Below, one piece after another: positions 38,655 through 49,411 of a DNA stretch of 64,000 nt. The stretch lies in the NCBI RefSeq assembly GCF_026262505.1, contig NC_067208.1, positions 14,951,962-15,015,961 of the forward strand. Reading direction: 5' to 3'. Numbering within the stretch: position 1 is the first letter of the stretch; every line of letters begins with the position of its first letter. The notes under the pieces were generated by a model. The model saw only the letters and a program-made list of their open reading frames with translations, was not told the origin of the DNA and did no database searches. The translations under genes were made by a program, and so were the position numbers. The stretch comes from Trichomonas vaginalis G3 (Eukaryota > Parabasalia > Trichomonadida > Trichomonadidae).

Positions 38655-40814
38655 ATGCTCCCGCATGACCAATTGGAGCCACTGCATCCATTTTTCAAGC
38701 AAACTATTGTTCAGATATGCTGGAACGGCATGGTCCAAAAGGTGGAGAAAGGAAATTCCGTTCTCCAGAGATTATTAGTTTTAGCTTCACCAGGCTTGTT
38801 TTTCTTTGAAAAAGGGTTACTCGGAGGATATAAGCTTATACAAATCATTTCATTTTCTGAAATGCATTCCTTAAAATATAAAGAAGGAAAAATAATCATT
38901 ACATCTACAAACAAGAAAGCGGAATTCTCATCTAATGCTAACGAAAAAATAATAAGCATGATGTTATGTATACAGAGCAGCTTGTTTCGTCCAATGGCAT
39001 ATGATATTCCTGATGATGTGAAAGATGCAATCAATGATGACAATTATATCTTCGAAACTCGCACCCCATTGTGCGAAAGATATCTTTCTCTTGCTTTGCA
39101 GTTCGCAGATAACGTAGATCCGCAGATAATTCTTAATAAAATTCCATATCTTCTTGACGTAAAGGATACATTCAAATTTACATCCGAAATGGTTTCTAGT
39201 CCATGCATAGATCCTATTATCAACGCTGTTTGCTTAGATACTGATATTACGGACATTGTCTTTTCTTCTGTCAATTTCCACGAATTTGTAGACCATTTAC
39301 GTGAAGTAATATCATTAAATAACCACATAAAATCCATTACTTTCCATGGAATTCTCTTTGTTGGAGATTCATCCGAATTAGTTCGATTTTTCAAGACGAA
39401 AGTTGCTTCTCCTATCACAGCCATCAACTTCATACAATGTGATCTTAGTACAAACAGATTTACGAACTTTTTGCTTGCATTTTCCACATTTAAGTGCCAA
39501 ATTACTTCGATTACCGTTAAAGACTGCACATTTTCAGCAGAAACCATCAGAGCATTATTTGTCTGCTTGTTCCAGTCTCCTTGTTTCAAGTTACTCCAAG
39601 AATTTAATATTTCCGGAGATTTATTCCCTCCTATTGCTCAAGAGCTTGTCGGAGAGTTACTTGACCCCAACCAAAGCAATTTCCCATCTTGTTTCAAGCA
39701 TATAAGGATCAGTTCCGCTAATTTAGATGCAAAAACAATTATTTCGGAATTTGTTACACACAAGAACCCAGTTAAAGCTCTTGATGTCTCCAGATGCAAT
39801 TTCAAGTCAAGAATGCCAACAGGATTGATTTGTTATTCGAGATTAACCGAAATTAACATAAGTGACACTTGGCTGACTCCAGACTCCTTGTTTTCACTGT
39901 TCCAGTCCGTAAACCAGGCCAGCATCCCTCTCGCAACCCTCACGGCCGACCACGTCCACATGTCCGAGCAAAATTTCAATCAATTTTACCAGAATTTCAG
40001 CATTGAGTGCCCATCGATCAGAAGGCTGTCCTGGGAAATGAATGCCATCAAGGATGACAGTGTAATAAGTGGTTTTATCCACTTTTTAAGCAGAATGAAA
40101 AATGTCATTGATCTTTCCATTTCTCACGTGATCATGGCTTCACCGAAATCAGCCGAACTGATCAAAAACTACCTCGATGGTGTCCATATCCATAGATTTG
40201 TGATGAGGGGATACGATAAGACGGCGTTTCAAGACGATTTCATTCCTATCCTCGAGGCCTTGCTTTGTCATGACTCCCTGGTCAGTTTGGATGTCACTGG
40301 TCAACGTTTTGGGGATGATGGAATTGAAATTCTCGGAAAGATGATAAATAACGGGCTTCAGAACCTCGTATGGGATGAACAACGTCCAACAAGTGCAGAA
40401 CAGACAATAGAAGTCCTTTTACAGACCGTTTCGGACGAAATGCAGTTCTCATTATGGCCGGAAGAGAATATTAAAGCGTTATGGGTCAAGATGCCAATAA
40501 CAAAGAGGTCGGAGCTCCAGGTTACAGTAGAACAGATCAAACAGCAGTTCATTGAGAAATACAGCAGAATTGTTCATAACTGCTTGGGAACAAAGAACTC
40601 TTTCTTCGAAAAATCGAGATTGCCTCGTGTGAAGACAAATTGTGGTCCAGATGACTACAAAGAAGTGAAGAAAGTTGATTTCGAAATTTTGACAAAGATT
40701 CCTGAGAAAGTTTATGAAGTATTGAACGAAATCAAAGGTAGTGTTAGAGAGGATTACTTAACAACACAAACTAGAAATATGATCTGCAAATTCTTATATA
40801 GTCAAATTTGTTAA
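38655..40814 (+). CDS. Leucine-rich repeat protein, CARMIL-like architecture
   Basis: 719 aa. Residues about 20-115 read as a PH-like domain (ICWNGMVQKVEKGN, GLFFFEKGLLGGYKLIQIISF), followed from about 185 to 620 by ribonuclease-inhibitor-type leucine-rich repeats (INAVCLDTDITDIVF, ITAINFIQCDLSTNRF, VKALDVSRCNFKS, LVSLDVTGQRFGDDGIEIL). PH plus LRR is the layout of CARMIL, which regulates actin capping protein, but no capping-protein-interaction motif is evident and the C-terminal tail is short. Many such LRR proteins exist in Trichomonas. No clear Inr precedes the start. Single open frame. Confidence 0.7.
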   Translation: MLPHDQLEPLHPFFKQTIVQICWNGMVQKVEKGNSVLQRLLVLASPGLFFFEKGLLGGYKLIQIISFSEMHSLKYKEGKIIITSTNKKAEFSSNANEKIISMMLCIQSSLFRPMAYDIPDDVKDAINDDNYIFETRTPLCERYLSLALQFADNVDPQIILNKIPYLLDVKDTFKFTSEMVSSPCIDPIINAVCLDTDITDIVFSSVNFHEFVDHLREVISLNNHIKSITFHGILFVGDSSELVRFFKTKVASPITAINFIQCDLSTNRFTNFLLAFSTFKCQITSITVKDCTFSAETIRALFVCLFQSPCFKLLQEFNISGDLFPPIAQELVGELLDPNQSNFPSCFKHIRISSANLDAKTIISEFVTHKNPVKALDVSRCNFKSRMPTGLICYSRLTEINISDTWLTPDSLFSLFQSVNQASIPLATLTADHVHMSEQNFNQFYQNFSIECPSIRRLSWEMNAIKDDSVISGFIHFLSRMKNVIDLSISHVIMASPKSAELIKNYLDGVHIHRFVMRGYDKTAFQDDFIPILEALLCHDSLVSLDVTGQRFGDDGIEILGKMINNGLQNLVWDEQRPTSAEQTIEVLLQTVSDEMQFSLWPEENIKALWVKMPITKRSELQVTVEQIKQQFIEKYSRIVHNCLGTKNSFFEKSRLPRVKTNCGPDDYKEVKKVDFEILTKIPEKVYEVLNEIKGSVREDYLTTQTRNMICKFLYSQIC

Positions 40815-40949
40815 TTTGATTTATATATATTTTTTATTGTTTTTCAACTGTTAAATATTTTACTGTTTATTTGCATATTAAAACTACTTTATTTTTGAAA
40901 TATCTTTATGATAAGGGAAAATAAACGAATTAGGTTGATTGATGAACCC

Positions 40950-42545
40950 CATGGCCTTCACATTTCCAATTATGATGTAGTGAAAATATTCACTAAATCT
41001 ATTCTTTCAATCATTTAATTTTTGAAATATATTTGCAATTTAAAACATTTATATATTTTTGAAATAATAAATAAATATAATGACATAAGAAGTTTCATTT
41101 ATGAAGTATTAGTTTAGATTGCACCAGATCTTGAAAGAAGATCTAAAATCTTCTTATAGTTATCATTTTCGTTTTGTTTTTCAATAGCATAACTAAGAGC
41201 AGTTTTTCCAAAATTGTTTTGATGATTTAGATTCACACCAATTGAAACCAAATATTGAACAACTTCAAATTGACCTTTAATTGTTGCCCAATGAAGTGAA
41301 GTATCATTATAATTTGTTTTGTCGTTTTTATCACATCCAATTTGAATGAGATATTTAACAACTTCAAGATAACCTTCTTGTGCTGCAACTATTAATGGAG
41401 AAAATCCATTATTAGCCTTTTCTTTTGGATTTCCTCCAACTGAAACAAGATATTTAACTGTTTCAAGATGACCCTTTAATGACGCAAAGTAAATACAATT
41501 TGCGTTAAGATTTGATTTAGAATTTACATCACAACCAATACTTTGCAAATATTTAACTGTTTCAAGTTTACCAAATTGTGATGCCATAAGAATTGCATTA
41601 AATCCATTAGTTTTCTTTCTCCAATCCTTGTCAAATCCATTATCAATTAAATATTTGACAACTTCAAGTTGACCTTTTGCTGAAGCCTCAAGTAAGCAAT
41701 TATTGCTATATTTGTTGATTGCATTTCGATTACAACCTCCTTCGATAAGAGATTTTGCTAACTTAAGGTCTCCATTAATGCAAGCATCAATTAATGGAGT
41801 GCCATCATATGAATTCTTTACTTCACTCAATCCAATAGAACATGAATGAAACATTTTAATTTCGTCTCCTTTTTCTGAAAGTTCTTTAAGGTAGTTATAA
41901 ACTTTATTAAAATCATTTACGTCTTTTAATTGAGAGAGTTTTGCAAAATAACTTATTGATTCAATCAATTGATCATTTTTATTATTAAGTGATGTTTTAT
42001 CTTTTTCAAGAATTTCAACTTTATTTTTAAGATTTTGAATTTCATCTAATTGAGATACATGTTCTGCATTATATTTCTTTAAAAACTTGATTAATCCATG
42101 TGATGATTCAAGGTTGAAAATATTTTTGTAGCATTTAAGAACGTTGATTGCGTCTTCAAAAGTATTTACAATAACATTACACTTGTGGGCACAATTATAT
42201 AAATTAGAAGAGCTCAATTTCGACTGTCCTTGTGAAAGAAGTGCTTTGAAGTTTTGTGGATCAAGTGTTGTTTTCTCTAAAACTTGAAAAATAATATCCT
42301 CATCAAGCATATCAAAAAAGTTCTCATCATCAATGTACTGCTGAATGTTATTAGCAATGTAATCGATGTTAAGATGAAGACCACTCATTTTTATTTTTCT
42401 GAAGTTTACAATATCGTTTCATGGATGGAGAGATGGTTCAATATTTGTTTGCATAAAGTTAAATATTATATTATATTCTTGTAATTACAACATTTTTCAA
42501 TAAAACCATTGTTTTGTGAAATTTTTATAAATTTTATTTGAGTCT
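40950..42545. repeat. Inverted duplication, copy 1 (ankyrin gene and flanks)
   Basis: The gene at 41114-42388, about 155 bp of its 5' flank and about 160 bp of its 3' flank recur in opposite orientation at 57510-59260. Coding identity is high; flanks carry indels, and copy 2 has an extra MITE. Confidence 0.85.
41114..42388 (-). CDS. DUF3447/ankyrin-repeat protein, intact paralogue
   Basis: 424 aa in one frame. The N-terminal region (1-105) has the family pattern LNIDYIANNIQQYIDDENFF and FLKKYNAEHV; a coiled coil (about 115-145, EIQNLKNKVEILEKDKTSL) follows; then about seven ankyrin repeats (about 200-415; e.g. ASAKGQLEVVKYLIDNGFDK, SLHWATIKGQFEVVQYLVS). Likely a cytoplasmic protein-binding molecule; function unknown. 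The stop codon overlaps TAAA, the Trichomonas polyadenylation signal. The paralogue at 57659 differs by an in-frame stop. Confidence 0.88.
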   Translation of the reverse strand: MSGLHLNIDYIANNIQQYIDDENFFDMLDEDIIFQVLEKTTLDPQNFKALLSQGQSKLSSSNLYNCAHKCNVIVNTFEDAINVLKCYKNIFNLESSHGLIKFLKKYNAEHVSQLDEIQNLKNKVEILEKDKTSLNNKNDQLIESISYFAKLSQLKDVNDFNKVYNYLKELSEKGDEIKMFHSCSIGLSEVKNSYDGTPLIDACINGDLKLAKSLIEGGCNRNAINKYSNNCLLEASAKGQLEVVKYLIDNGFDKDWRKKTNGFNAILMASQFGKLETVKYLQSIGCDVNSKSNLNANCIYFASLKGHLETVKYLVSVGGNPKEKANNGFSPLIVAAQEGYLEVVKYLIQIGCDKNDKTNYNDTSLHWATIKGQFEVVQYLVSIGVNLNHQNNFGKTALSYAIEKQNENDNYKKILDLLSRSGAI

Positions 42546-42566
42546 ATATTAATCAATAAATGTAAA

Positions 42567-42840
42567 ATGAACTAATTCAGAATATTGATTACATTGTTGA
42601 CAATATTCAATCATACATTGATGAAGGTATATTCTTTGATGTATTTGATGAAGATATTGTTCATAGTGTTCTGCAGAAAGCAACTCTTAATCCGGAATAC
42701 TTCAGCAAACTATTAAAACAAGGTTTATCAAGATATCGAACTGATAAACTTTATCAACATGTTCACAAATGTAATGTTATAACAAATACAACTGATGACG
42801 CGATTAATGTTCTAAACATTCTCAATTTTTACAAACAAAA
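42567..42840 (+). pseudogene. DUF3447 N-terminal fragment
   Basis: Reads NIDYIVDNIQSYIDEGIFFD, LNPEYFSKLLKQGLSRYRT and YQHVHKCNVITNTTDDAINV, matching the first 90 or so residues of the 41114 protein. The ATG at 42568 is out of frame with the rest and no ankyrin part follows: the fragment dissolves into AT-rich DNA before the TOR 3' end. A truncated relic, divergent from the intact gene. Confidence 0.7.
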
Positions 42841-42916
42841 TAAATATATAATTTTACAAACAAAATATATAAAATATAGATAACAAAATATATGTATATA
42901 TAAAAATAAATATAAA

Positions 42917-45900
42917 TTACCAAAGTGGATTCCATCCTCGGTATAAATGTGCGAAATTATAATAGTCTGTAGCTTCTTCAATAAGTTTGTCGACTTGCAT
43001 CTCGCATGAAAGTTTTTCTGAACCGAAATCAAGACCACCGAGTTTGTCTGCAATTCTTCGGACTGTGCGCAATGAACTGGATTCTTCTTCACTGCGTTTC
43101 TCGGCAATTGCTTCGACATCATCCAGGAAAACAGAGATGGATGGTTCTTCTCTCTTGATTTTGGAAAACTCGGATGAAAGAGGGGAATGAACGAAGATTT
43201 CTAAGATTGCCATGATACTCTCTCTTCGTCCTCGAATAGTCTTGATGACTGCTTTAGACGCTGTCTTAAATGCACCATCAACACCACACGGACCTAACGC
43301 ACGAACCATGAATCGTGTCAATCGAAATGGAATCAATTCTGGAAACATGACACGCGTTTTAGCAACTTCGAAACAATCGCCTAAATCAATGTGAACAACT
43401 GTTCCTGTCAATTGCGAGATCATGATGTTAGAAGGATGTCTGTCACCTAATCCTAACATGTATCCTGCAATTGACATAACAGCTGCCGTTTGACAAAATG
43501 TTTTTGTCTTTTGAAGCCATTTCTCACTCGTTGTAGAGTTAAACCAAATAGCATCACTTAATACAGTGTCTGATGTCTTGTTAGCGACATCAACTAATGC
43601 TTCATAACGTTGGATAGGAAGCAAACTATCAATCTGTGGAATTGTTTCTTCTGAAACTAAGCGAGATTCTTCGTCAACTGGAATTCCTCTGTTTGTCCTG
43701 TAATCTCGAACAACTTTTGCAATTGTATCGCTTCCGTTAATCCATGAAATCAAACCTGCACCAAGAGAAATAGGCATGACATGATATGTGACAATGTGTT
43801 GAACTTGGCCGCCGAAAAGAGCATTAATAAGATCGAAGATTTGCATAGCGCGCTGATCAAGTCGCAAATCTTCGTGTCCTTTAAGTAAGAACCAGTATTC
43901 CAAACCATTAGAGCCTTTAACACACAATCGTTTCGGATGTTGTTTAGATCTCAAAACTTCCATTGATCGACCAACTAAACTGATAGTGATAACTGGTTGA
44001 CCAATGAAATATGTGCCTGGAACTGCAATGTCGATATCTTGAACACTCGCGAGATCTGGTGATAAACTTGGGACATCGATGAATGCTGTGTTTTCGATGT
44101 CGTTTTTAAGTTGGTTGTATAAATCTCGACAGATCTTCCACATCTTTTCAAGTGATTCTTTATTAGGATTCTTCATAAATGTCTTGAATTCGATGGCTAA
44201 TGATTTAACAATTTGACCATAATCTTTAGCAAATGCACGGTCATCATCTGTTTGTGGATAACTCAAATCATCAATCAATGGATTTAATATCGCTCTCATT
44301 TGTCTCATGTTGTTAGTCTTCAAAGGAACGGTCATCGCACTCATTGCATCTGCCCACAACTCGACTTTCGTTGTGCATGCTCTGATTAATCCTTTGTGGA
44401 ATGTTTTTGCACCTTGGACAATTCCGAAATGGTCTTCTTCGAATTTTTTAAGTAATTCGCCTGCAATCGCTGTGTTGTTGTCATTTGTAACTGCATACAA
44501 AAGACTAAATAATGTGGAATGATGATGTTTCATTAGCATTCGTGAAATTGTTTCCAAAACAAATTTTCGGATTTCTGGAATGCCATGATCCATTTGTGCA
44601 AAGATTTGTGGTGTGACTGTGATCCATTGATCGATACTTAAACTTTCTATATCCATTTTAACGGACTTGAAGACTTGTGGGAATTTACCAGATCTAAACA
44701 AAATAGATGATAACTGATGGACTTCTGGCAATCGACTTTTTCCTTCCAAAGAAATACATTTAACAAAACTTTTGATGGCAGAAATGGCATGCAATGCACG
44801 ATCTCCTTCTTTCATGTTATACAAGCGAATGTGAGCCCATGCACAAAGATATTGTGCTTTAGAGGAATCAACAGAACCACAGATATCAACAACTTCCATT
44901 AAATGTTGTTGAATATCATCAGTATTTGACATTCTACTGATAAATGATGCTTTCTTGTACATGATCTTGAATTTTAATGGTCCTGCTGGCAATCTATTGA
45001 TCAAATCATCGAGGAGCTTGTAGTTCTTGATGTGCATTCTATTCATTTGCGAATAAATGTGCTCTAAAATGATTCTTGGATTGTCTTTTTCTGGATCAAT
45101 GTTTGGGAAATATCTGTTTAAAAATATTTCATGCAAATCCCAATCATTTGAATGTCTCGCGTTTTTCATGAATTTTAGGAGCTCATTTACCTTTTCTTCG
45201 CCTTCTAAAAGATTGATTCTATTCTCATAAACAGGTCGAGTTATTTCAAATGGAAGTTTTTCATCAATTTTCCTTTCTTTCCAAAATTTCGATTTTCCAC
45301 GTGAAAATTCAGAAATTTCGCATAACTCTTGTGCAGCAATAATTGAAGAAGTAACTGCAACAAATCCATGTGGAATCAATGGACCTGCAGCGCTTGCCAA
45401 CAAATAAAATCCTTTTTCTTCTAAATCTGTCACATTTTTGCCCATTTTTGCCAAACCCATCATTGAAGTTATAACTGAATCAATTGATTCTTTTGGAGCG
45501 AACTGCATAGCTTTCTCGAAGTTCCTCCAGTTCTGTTGTGCGAAGAAAGCCTTTGCAAAACTCAAACTTGTCTGTGTTTTGACGACACCTTGTAAAATTT
45601 CGAAAGAACCAAAAGATTTTGTTACTTCATTGAATCTCATCAAATTCGTATAAGCTCTTAACAAAGTTGGTACGTTTTGGTTATCATTCTTAACTAGTTC
45701 GACAACTTTGTTCCAATCTCTAAGATGTTCCGCCATAAGCAATGTCATTTCCGACACTTTTAGATTTGATTTTATCAAACCTTTCAAATCATCTTCCATC
45801 GACAAACGGCTGAAAATGTCAATGCATGTTTCGAAGGCTTTGTTTGACCTTGCGTCATTCTGTATTTCCTTACATGCACAGTACAAAGCGAACGCGAGTT

Positions 45901-48900
45901 TCTCAGACCTTTTTGCGGCAGCAGCAATTTCCAAATACGGAATTAACAAATGTTGTTCGATTCTTTCCATGAATTCGCACAAACCAACCATTGTTAAAAC
46001 AACAGTTATAGGTGCACCCGATTCAACTAAGAAAGATTTACGAATACAGCCTGATACAACAACTTTTGTATCATAACTCATTTGATTCCAACAACTCAGA
46101 AATGCTGCATGAAAGATTTTACTTGGAAATTTCGGATCACTTGTTGAAATCCAGCTGCAACTATTAATTACATGGGAAGGACTGTTTGTAATGAAAGAAG
46201 AGATGAAATTAGTACACCAATCCTTCCATTGAGATACAGATACATTGTTATCTGATCTAATTTTTGAAATAATTGCGTTTTCATCCAAAGAAATCGAAAT
46301 TGACGGAGAAAACAATTCCAAAGAGTCATTTTCACTATCATCAATTGCAACTGATGTTGCTTCATGAGCAATATTATGTTGTCTGCAGAAGTTATCTATA
46401 GAAGTGCTAAATGATGTCTTCTTGTCATCTGTTTCCTCAATAATCGTGTTAATCAACACAAACAAGTCAATTTTTATGTTTTCATATGAATTTGACATTG
46501 CGAGGTAACAAAAGACTTTGAAGATCGAAGACAAATAAGGGTTGATATTGATTTGAACACTCATTTGTGCCAAAGAGTTCAAACAGCACTTGATAACTGA
46601 GCAAGGGATAGATGCATTCAACAACAAATTTATCAAAGAATTTATAATTACGTTGTTGAAATCATAAACAAATTTAATCATCGGAGTCAAACCTTGTATT
46701 GCCAAAATTGCTCTTTCTGGATTTTCTATACATTGGTTTTGTATAATATCCAACAAATTAGGAATGTGTTTTATCAAGAAAGGAGCGAATGTTTCATCGA
46801 AACATTTCACAATTGGAGGAACCAAAGGTAAAACAGAGTCCAAAAACGTTGTTTCATGCATATCTTCCATTAATTTACTGAACTGTGTTGCAAAAGGTTT
46901 TATCCAATCAGCATGTTGAGAAACGACAACAGTTATTAACGAGAAATACCTTGGTGCTTCATCTTTAGGTACTGTATAAACATCTTTTAGTATTCTCTGT
47001 ACGTATCTCTCAAAGATTGGTCTGATAATGTTTGATGTCGAATTCAAAGAAACACTCATTAATTCAGCAGCTTTGAAATGAACACTTTGATGAGTTTCAT
47101 CATCTAATAATTCCAAAAGAGCAGTGGAAACAACTTGTAAATACCAGTCATGATATGTTATTGCTCCACCTATGAGACTGATATTTCCTAATATGTCGTT
47201 GTCTTTGATATCCAATGTTTCTGAATTAGGAATATGCGGACCTAATTTTCCAAGCAATTTAAAAAGAAATGCTCTCAATATTTTCGATTCTGTTTTTGAA
47301 CCGAATTCATATAAAGCATTGATTAACGATTTCATGTCATCAATGAATGATATTCCAACAGTGTCTATTAACAGTATCAATGCTTTTAAAACACTTAGTT
47401 CGACTCCTTCTTCGTTGTAAGTTAAAAGAATTCGAATAAAAAGTGGCATGATTTCGGAATGGTTTTGCTTGAGTTGCTCTGAATCGAATGAGCAAATAAT
47501 GCCAATAACATCAATGGAATGCTCTGCAATGATGTTTAATGACTCTATTTCGAAATATGTCAGTTTTGATAATCTCGAATCTAATAACTTCTCTTCGTGA
47601 GGGACAATACGTGTTTTAAGGAAATCTAAGACAAATGGCAATATACATGGAGCATAAATTGTCAATAACTGTTGACAATTTCTCAAAATTTGTGATCTGC
47701 CAATTGTAGATTGAGCTTGATTGATCAAGGAGTTGGAATAACTAAAGGAAAATAGGGAATCCATGATAACCTTTCTAAATAATGGGTATATCATCATGGG
47801 ATTGTACTCGGAGATCTGAATTAACAAAGAAATAACTGCAGATGAAACTTTAGGATCATCGTCGTTAGAAAGAACATCGAAATACCATAAGTTATGAGGT
47901 AAAGCTAATACTTCTAGGTCTGGCATAGTAAACGCCTGTATAATACTTAATCTGATTTCTCTAGAAGACTCATTACAGCATGATTTCAAAAGATATACGG
48001 CCATATCACTAAAGAATGGACCATGCCTGTCAGGAGTAAGCTTAATTAGTATTTTTGGTATCAAAATTTTTACATTATGATTCGTTGTCGTTTCGTAAAG
48101 CTTTTTGAACGGTGCTCTGAGTAATTCGTAATTCATCTTTCGTAAATCACCGCAATTGAGTATGATTTTGGCACAAATGAATGGTTTTGTGTTAATTAAA
48201 TTACATATCTTTTTAACAAGTGAATCTTGAACGTCATTCCATAGTTTGTTTGATTTCTGGAATAGTTCTTTGCAGTTGTTTGCGTATTCGATGCAAATTG
48301 GAGCTTCACAGATTGTTTTTGCAATTTGATTCGAATATTCACCGAATGCTAATGGCATTGACTTGGAAAACTCTATTAATATGCGAAATCCGGCTTCATG
48401 ATATAAGGAATCGTCTGAAGAAAAGAGAGATGAAACGGCTGATACAATATTAGAAGAAACTAATGACAAAGTATCAGGGAAATGGGTAAAAACAGGAACA
48501 CTAAGGACAGTTAATGCTAGTTTTCCTGTTTTGAATAGTAATTTTGAGACCATTGAAGAATATTTTGTTCGATACAAAAGAGGATCAAGAGGAGATAAAG
48601 CGATTAGTAATCTAAGTCCAGATGTCTGTAAAACTGAATCCTTTCCGCTGATAAATTTTGCTGCATTTTCCATTAAATCTGAAGCGTTTGAAGCAACGCT
48701 TTCTGGGCACTCGTTTGCTAATAGAGTAAGTATAAGTAACGCAGAATTTTGCTTGTCAGATGATTTCGCTGTTGTCAAGACTCGTTTTATTGAATCTTTT
48801 TTCTCTGCCAAAAGATTTCCTTTATGAGAAAAGTGCAAAAACTCTCTAAGAAAACTATAGCACGCAATTGAAGCGTCATTATGATGCTTTGTTATTGCTG

Positions 48901-49411
48901 TCACTAAAGTATCGATAAATTGCTGTGCAGAGGTGTGTTCCATGGATGGATACTTCTTTCCAATCCATCCTAGTAATACTATTGTATTGCGTATCTTTGG
49001 CCGAAATGATTTATTTGTAATGGTTTCATGACACATATGCAATAATTTGTTTAAATAGACTGTATTTTTCTGATATTTCGGTAAGCAGAACTTTGCCAAT
49101 ATGTAGGAGACAAATTCACCTGCTAAATAGTCCTGGTATGGAAATTTTGAAATCAAATCCTCTAATAATTTGGGTAAAATTATTAAATTGATCTTTCCGA
49201 TGACGCCAACACCTATTGCAAAGCGTATTAATGCTTTTGAATCTGATATTGTTTTTAGAGAAGTCATCTTGGAATAAAAATTATCTGTAATATGCATAAG
49301 AGGATCGTATTTCAGGGTTCTCCATATAGAATACATTGTGTCTCGATATAATCTGTATGTAGAACGTATTTCCTCAAATGTCGATGGAATTGGAAGAGAT
49401 GAAAGCTCCAT
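42917..49411 (-). CDS. TOR-like phosphatidylinositol-3-kinase-related protein kinase
   Basis: 2164 aa, one frame. N-terminal 1100 residues are HEAT-like helical repeats; a FAT region spans about 1100-1600; an FRB-like segment about 1650-1745 (VELWADAMSAM, MWKICRDLYNQL). The kinase has FLLKGHEDLRLD (ATP-binding Lys), GLGDRHPSNIMI (catalytic loop) and HIDLGDCFEVA (metal-binding). The IPFRLTRFM and FVHSPL segments are TOR-like, and the last 32 residues form a FATC tail (LIEEATDYYNFAHLYRGWNPLW-type ending). TOR controls growth in response to nutrients. It is somewhat shorter than animal or yeast TOR (about 2400-2550). A Kolobok-like element lies 12 bp beyond a 4-bp target copy upstream of the start. 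Confidence 0.85.
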   Translation of the reverse strand: MELSSLPIPSTFEEIRSTYRLYRDTMYSIWRTLKYDPLMHITDNFYSKMTSLKTISDSKALIRFAIGVGVIGKINLIILPKLLEDLISKFPYQDYLAGEFVSYILAKFCLPKYQKNTVYLNKLLHMCHETITNKSFRPKIRNTIVLLGWIGKKYPSMEHTSAQQFIDTLVTAITKHHNDASIACYSFLREFLHFSHKGNLLAEKKDSIKRVLTTAKSSDKQNSALLILTLLANECPESVASNASDLMENAAKFISGKDSVLQTSGLRLLIALSPLDPLLYRTKYSSMVSKLLFKTGKLALTVLSVPVFTHFPDTLSLVSSNIVSAVSSLFSSDDSLYHEAGFRILIEFSKSMPLAFGEYSNQIAKTICEAPICIEYANNCKELFQKSNKLWNDVQDSLVKKICNLINTKPFICAKIILNCGDLRKMNYELLRAPFKKLYETTTNHNVKILIPKILIKLTPDRHGPFFSDMAVYLLKSCCNESSREIRLSIIQAFTMPDLEVLALPHNLWYFDVLSNDDDPKVSSAVISLLIQISEYNPMMIYPLFRKVIMDSLFSFSYSNSLINQAQSTIGRSQILRNCQQLLTIYAPCILPFVLDFLKTRIVPHEEKLLDSRLSKLTYFEIESLNIIAEHSIDVIGIICSFDSEQLKQNHSEIMPLFIRILLTYNEEGVELSVLKALILLIDTVGISFIDDMKSLINALYEFGSKTESKILRAFLFKLLGKLGPHIPNSETLDIKDNDILGNISLIGGAITYHDWYLQVVSTALLELLDDETHQSVHFKAAELMSVSLNSTSNIIRPIFERYVQRILKDVYTVPKDEAPRYFSLITVVVSQHADWIKPFATQFSKLMEDMHETTFLDSVLPLVPPIVKCFDETFAPFLIKHIPNLLDIIQNQCIENPERAILAIQGLTPMIKFVYDFNNVIINSLINLLLNASIPCSVIKCCLNSLAQMSVQININPYLSSIFKVFCYLAMSNSYENIKIDLFVLINTIIEETDDKKTSFSTSIDNFCRQHNIAHEATSVAIDDSENDSLELFSPSISISLDENAIISKIRSDNNVSVSQWKDWCTNFISSFITNSPSHVINSCSWISTSDPKFPSKIFHAAFLSCWNQMSYDTKVVVSGCIRKSFLVESGAPITVVLTMVGLCEFMERIEQHLLIPYLEIAAAAKRSEKLAFALYCACKEIQNDARSNKAFETCIDIFSRLSMEDDLKGLIKSNLKVSEMTLLMAEHLRDWNKVVELVKNDNQNVPTLLRAYTNLMRFNEVTKSFGSFEILQGVVKTQTSLSFAKAFFAQQNWRNFEKAMQFAPKESIDSVITSMMGLAKMGKNVTDLEEKGFYLLASAAGPLIPHGFVAVTSSIIAAQELCEISEFSRGKSKFWKERKIDEKLPFEITRPVYENRINLLEGEEKVNELLKFMKNARHSNDWDLHEIFLNRYFPNIDPEKDNPRIILEHIYSQMNRMHIKNYKLLDDLINRLPAGPLKFKIMYKKASFISRMSNTDDIQQHLMEVVDICGSVDSSKAQYLCAWAHIRLYNMKEGDRALHAISAIKSFVKCISLEGKSRLPEVHQLSSILFRSGKFPQVFKSVKMDIESLSIDQWITVTPQIFAQMDHGIPEIRKFVLETISRMLMKHHHSTLFSLLYAVTNDNNTAIAGELLKKFEEDHFGIVQGAKTFHKGLIRACTTKVELWADAMSAMTVPLKTNNMRQMRAILNPLIDDLSYPQTDDDRAFAKDYGQIVKSLAIEFKTFMKNPNKESLEKMWKICRDLYNQLKNDIENTAFIDVPSLSPDLASVQDIDIAVPGTYFIGQPVITISLVGRSMEVLRSKQHPKRLCVKGSNGLEYWFLLKGHEDLRLDQRAMQIFDLINALFGGQVQHIVTYHVMPISLGAGLISWINGSDTIAKVVRDYRTNRGIPVDEESRLVSEETIPQIDSLLPIQRYEALVDVANKTSDTVLSDAIWFNSTTSEKWLQKTKTFCQTAAVMSIAGYMLGLGDRHPSNIMISQLTGTVVHIDLGDCFEVAKTRVMFPELIPFRLTRFMVRALGPCGVDGAFKTASKAVIKTIRGRRESIMAILEIFVHSPLSSEFSKIKREEPSISVFLDDVEAIAEKRSEEESSSLRTVRRIADKLGGLDFGSEKLSCEMQVDKLIEEATDYYNFAHLYRGWNPLW

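Noticed and set aside
38711-39589. Minus-strand ORFs of 110 and 181 codons over the LRR gene
   Set aside because: They are shadows of the strong plus-strand coding frame, with no recognisable domain.
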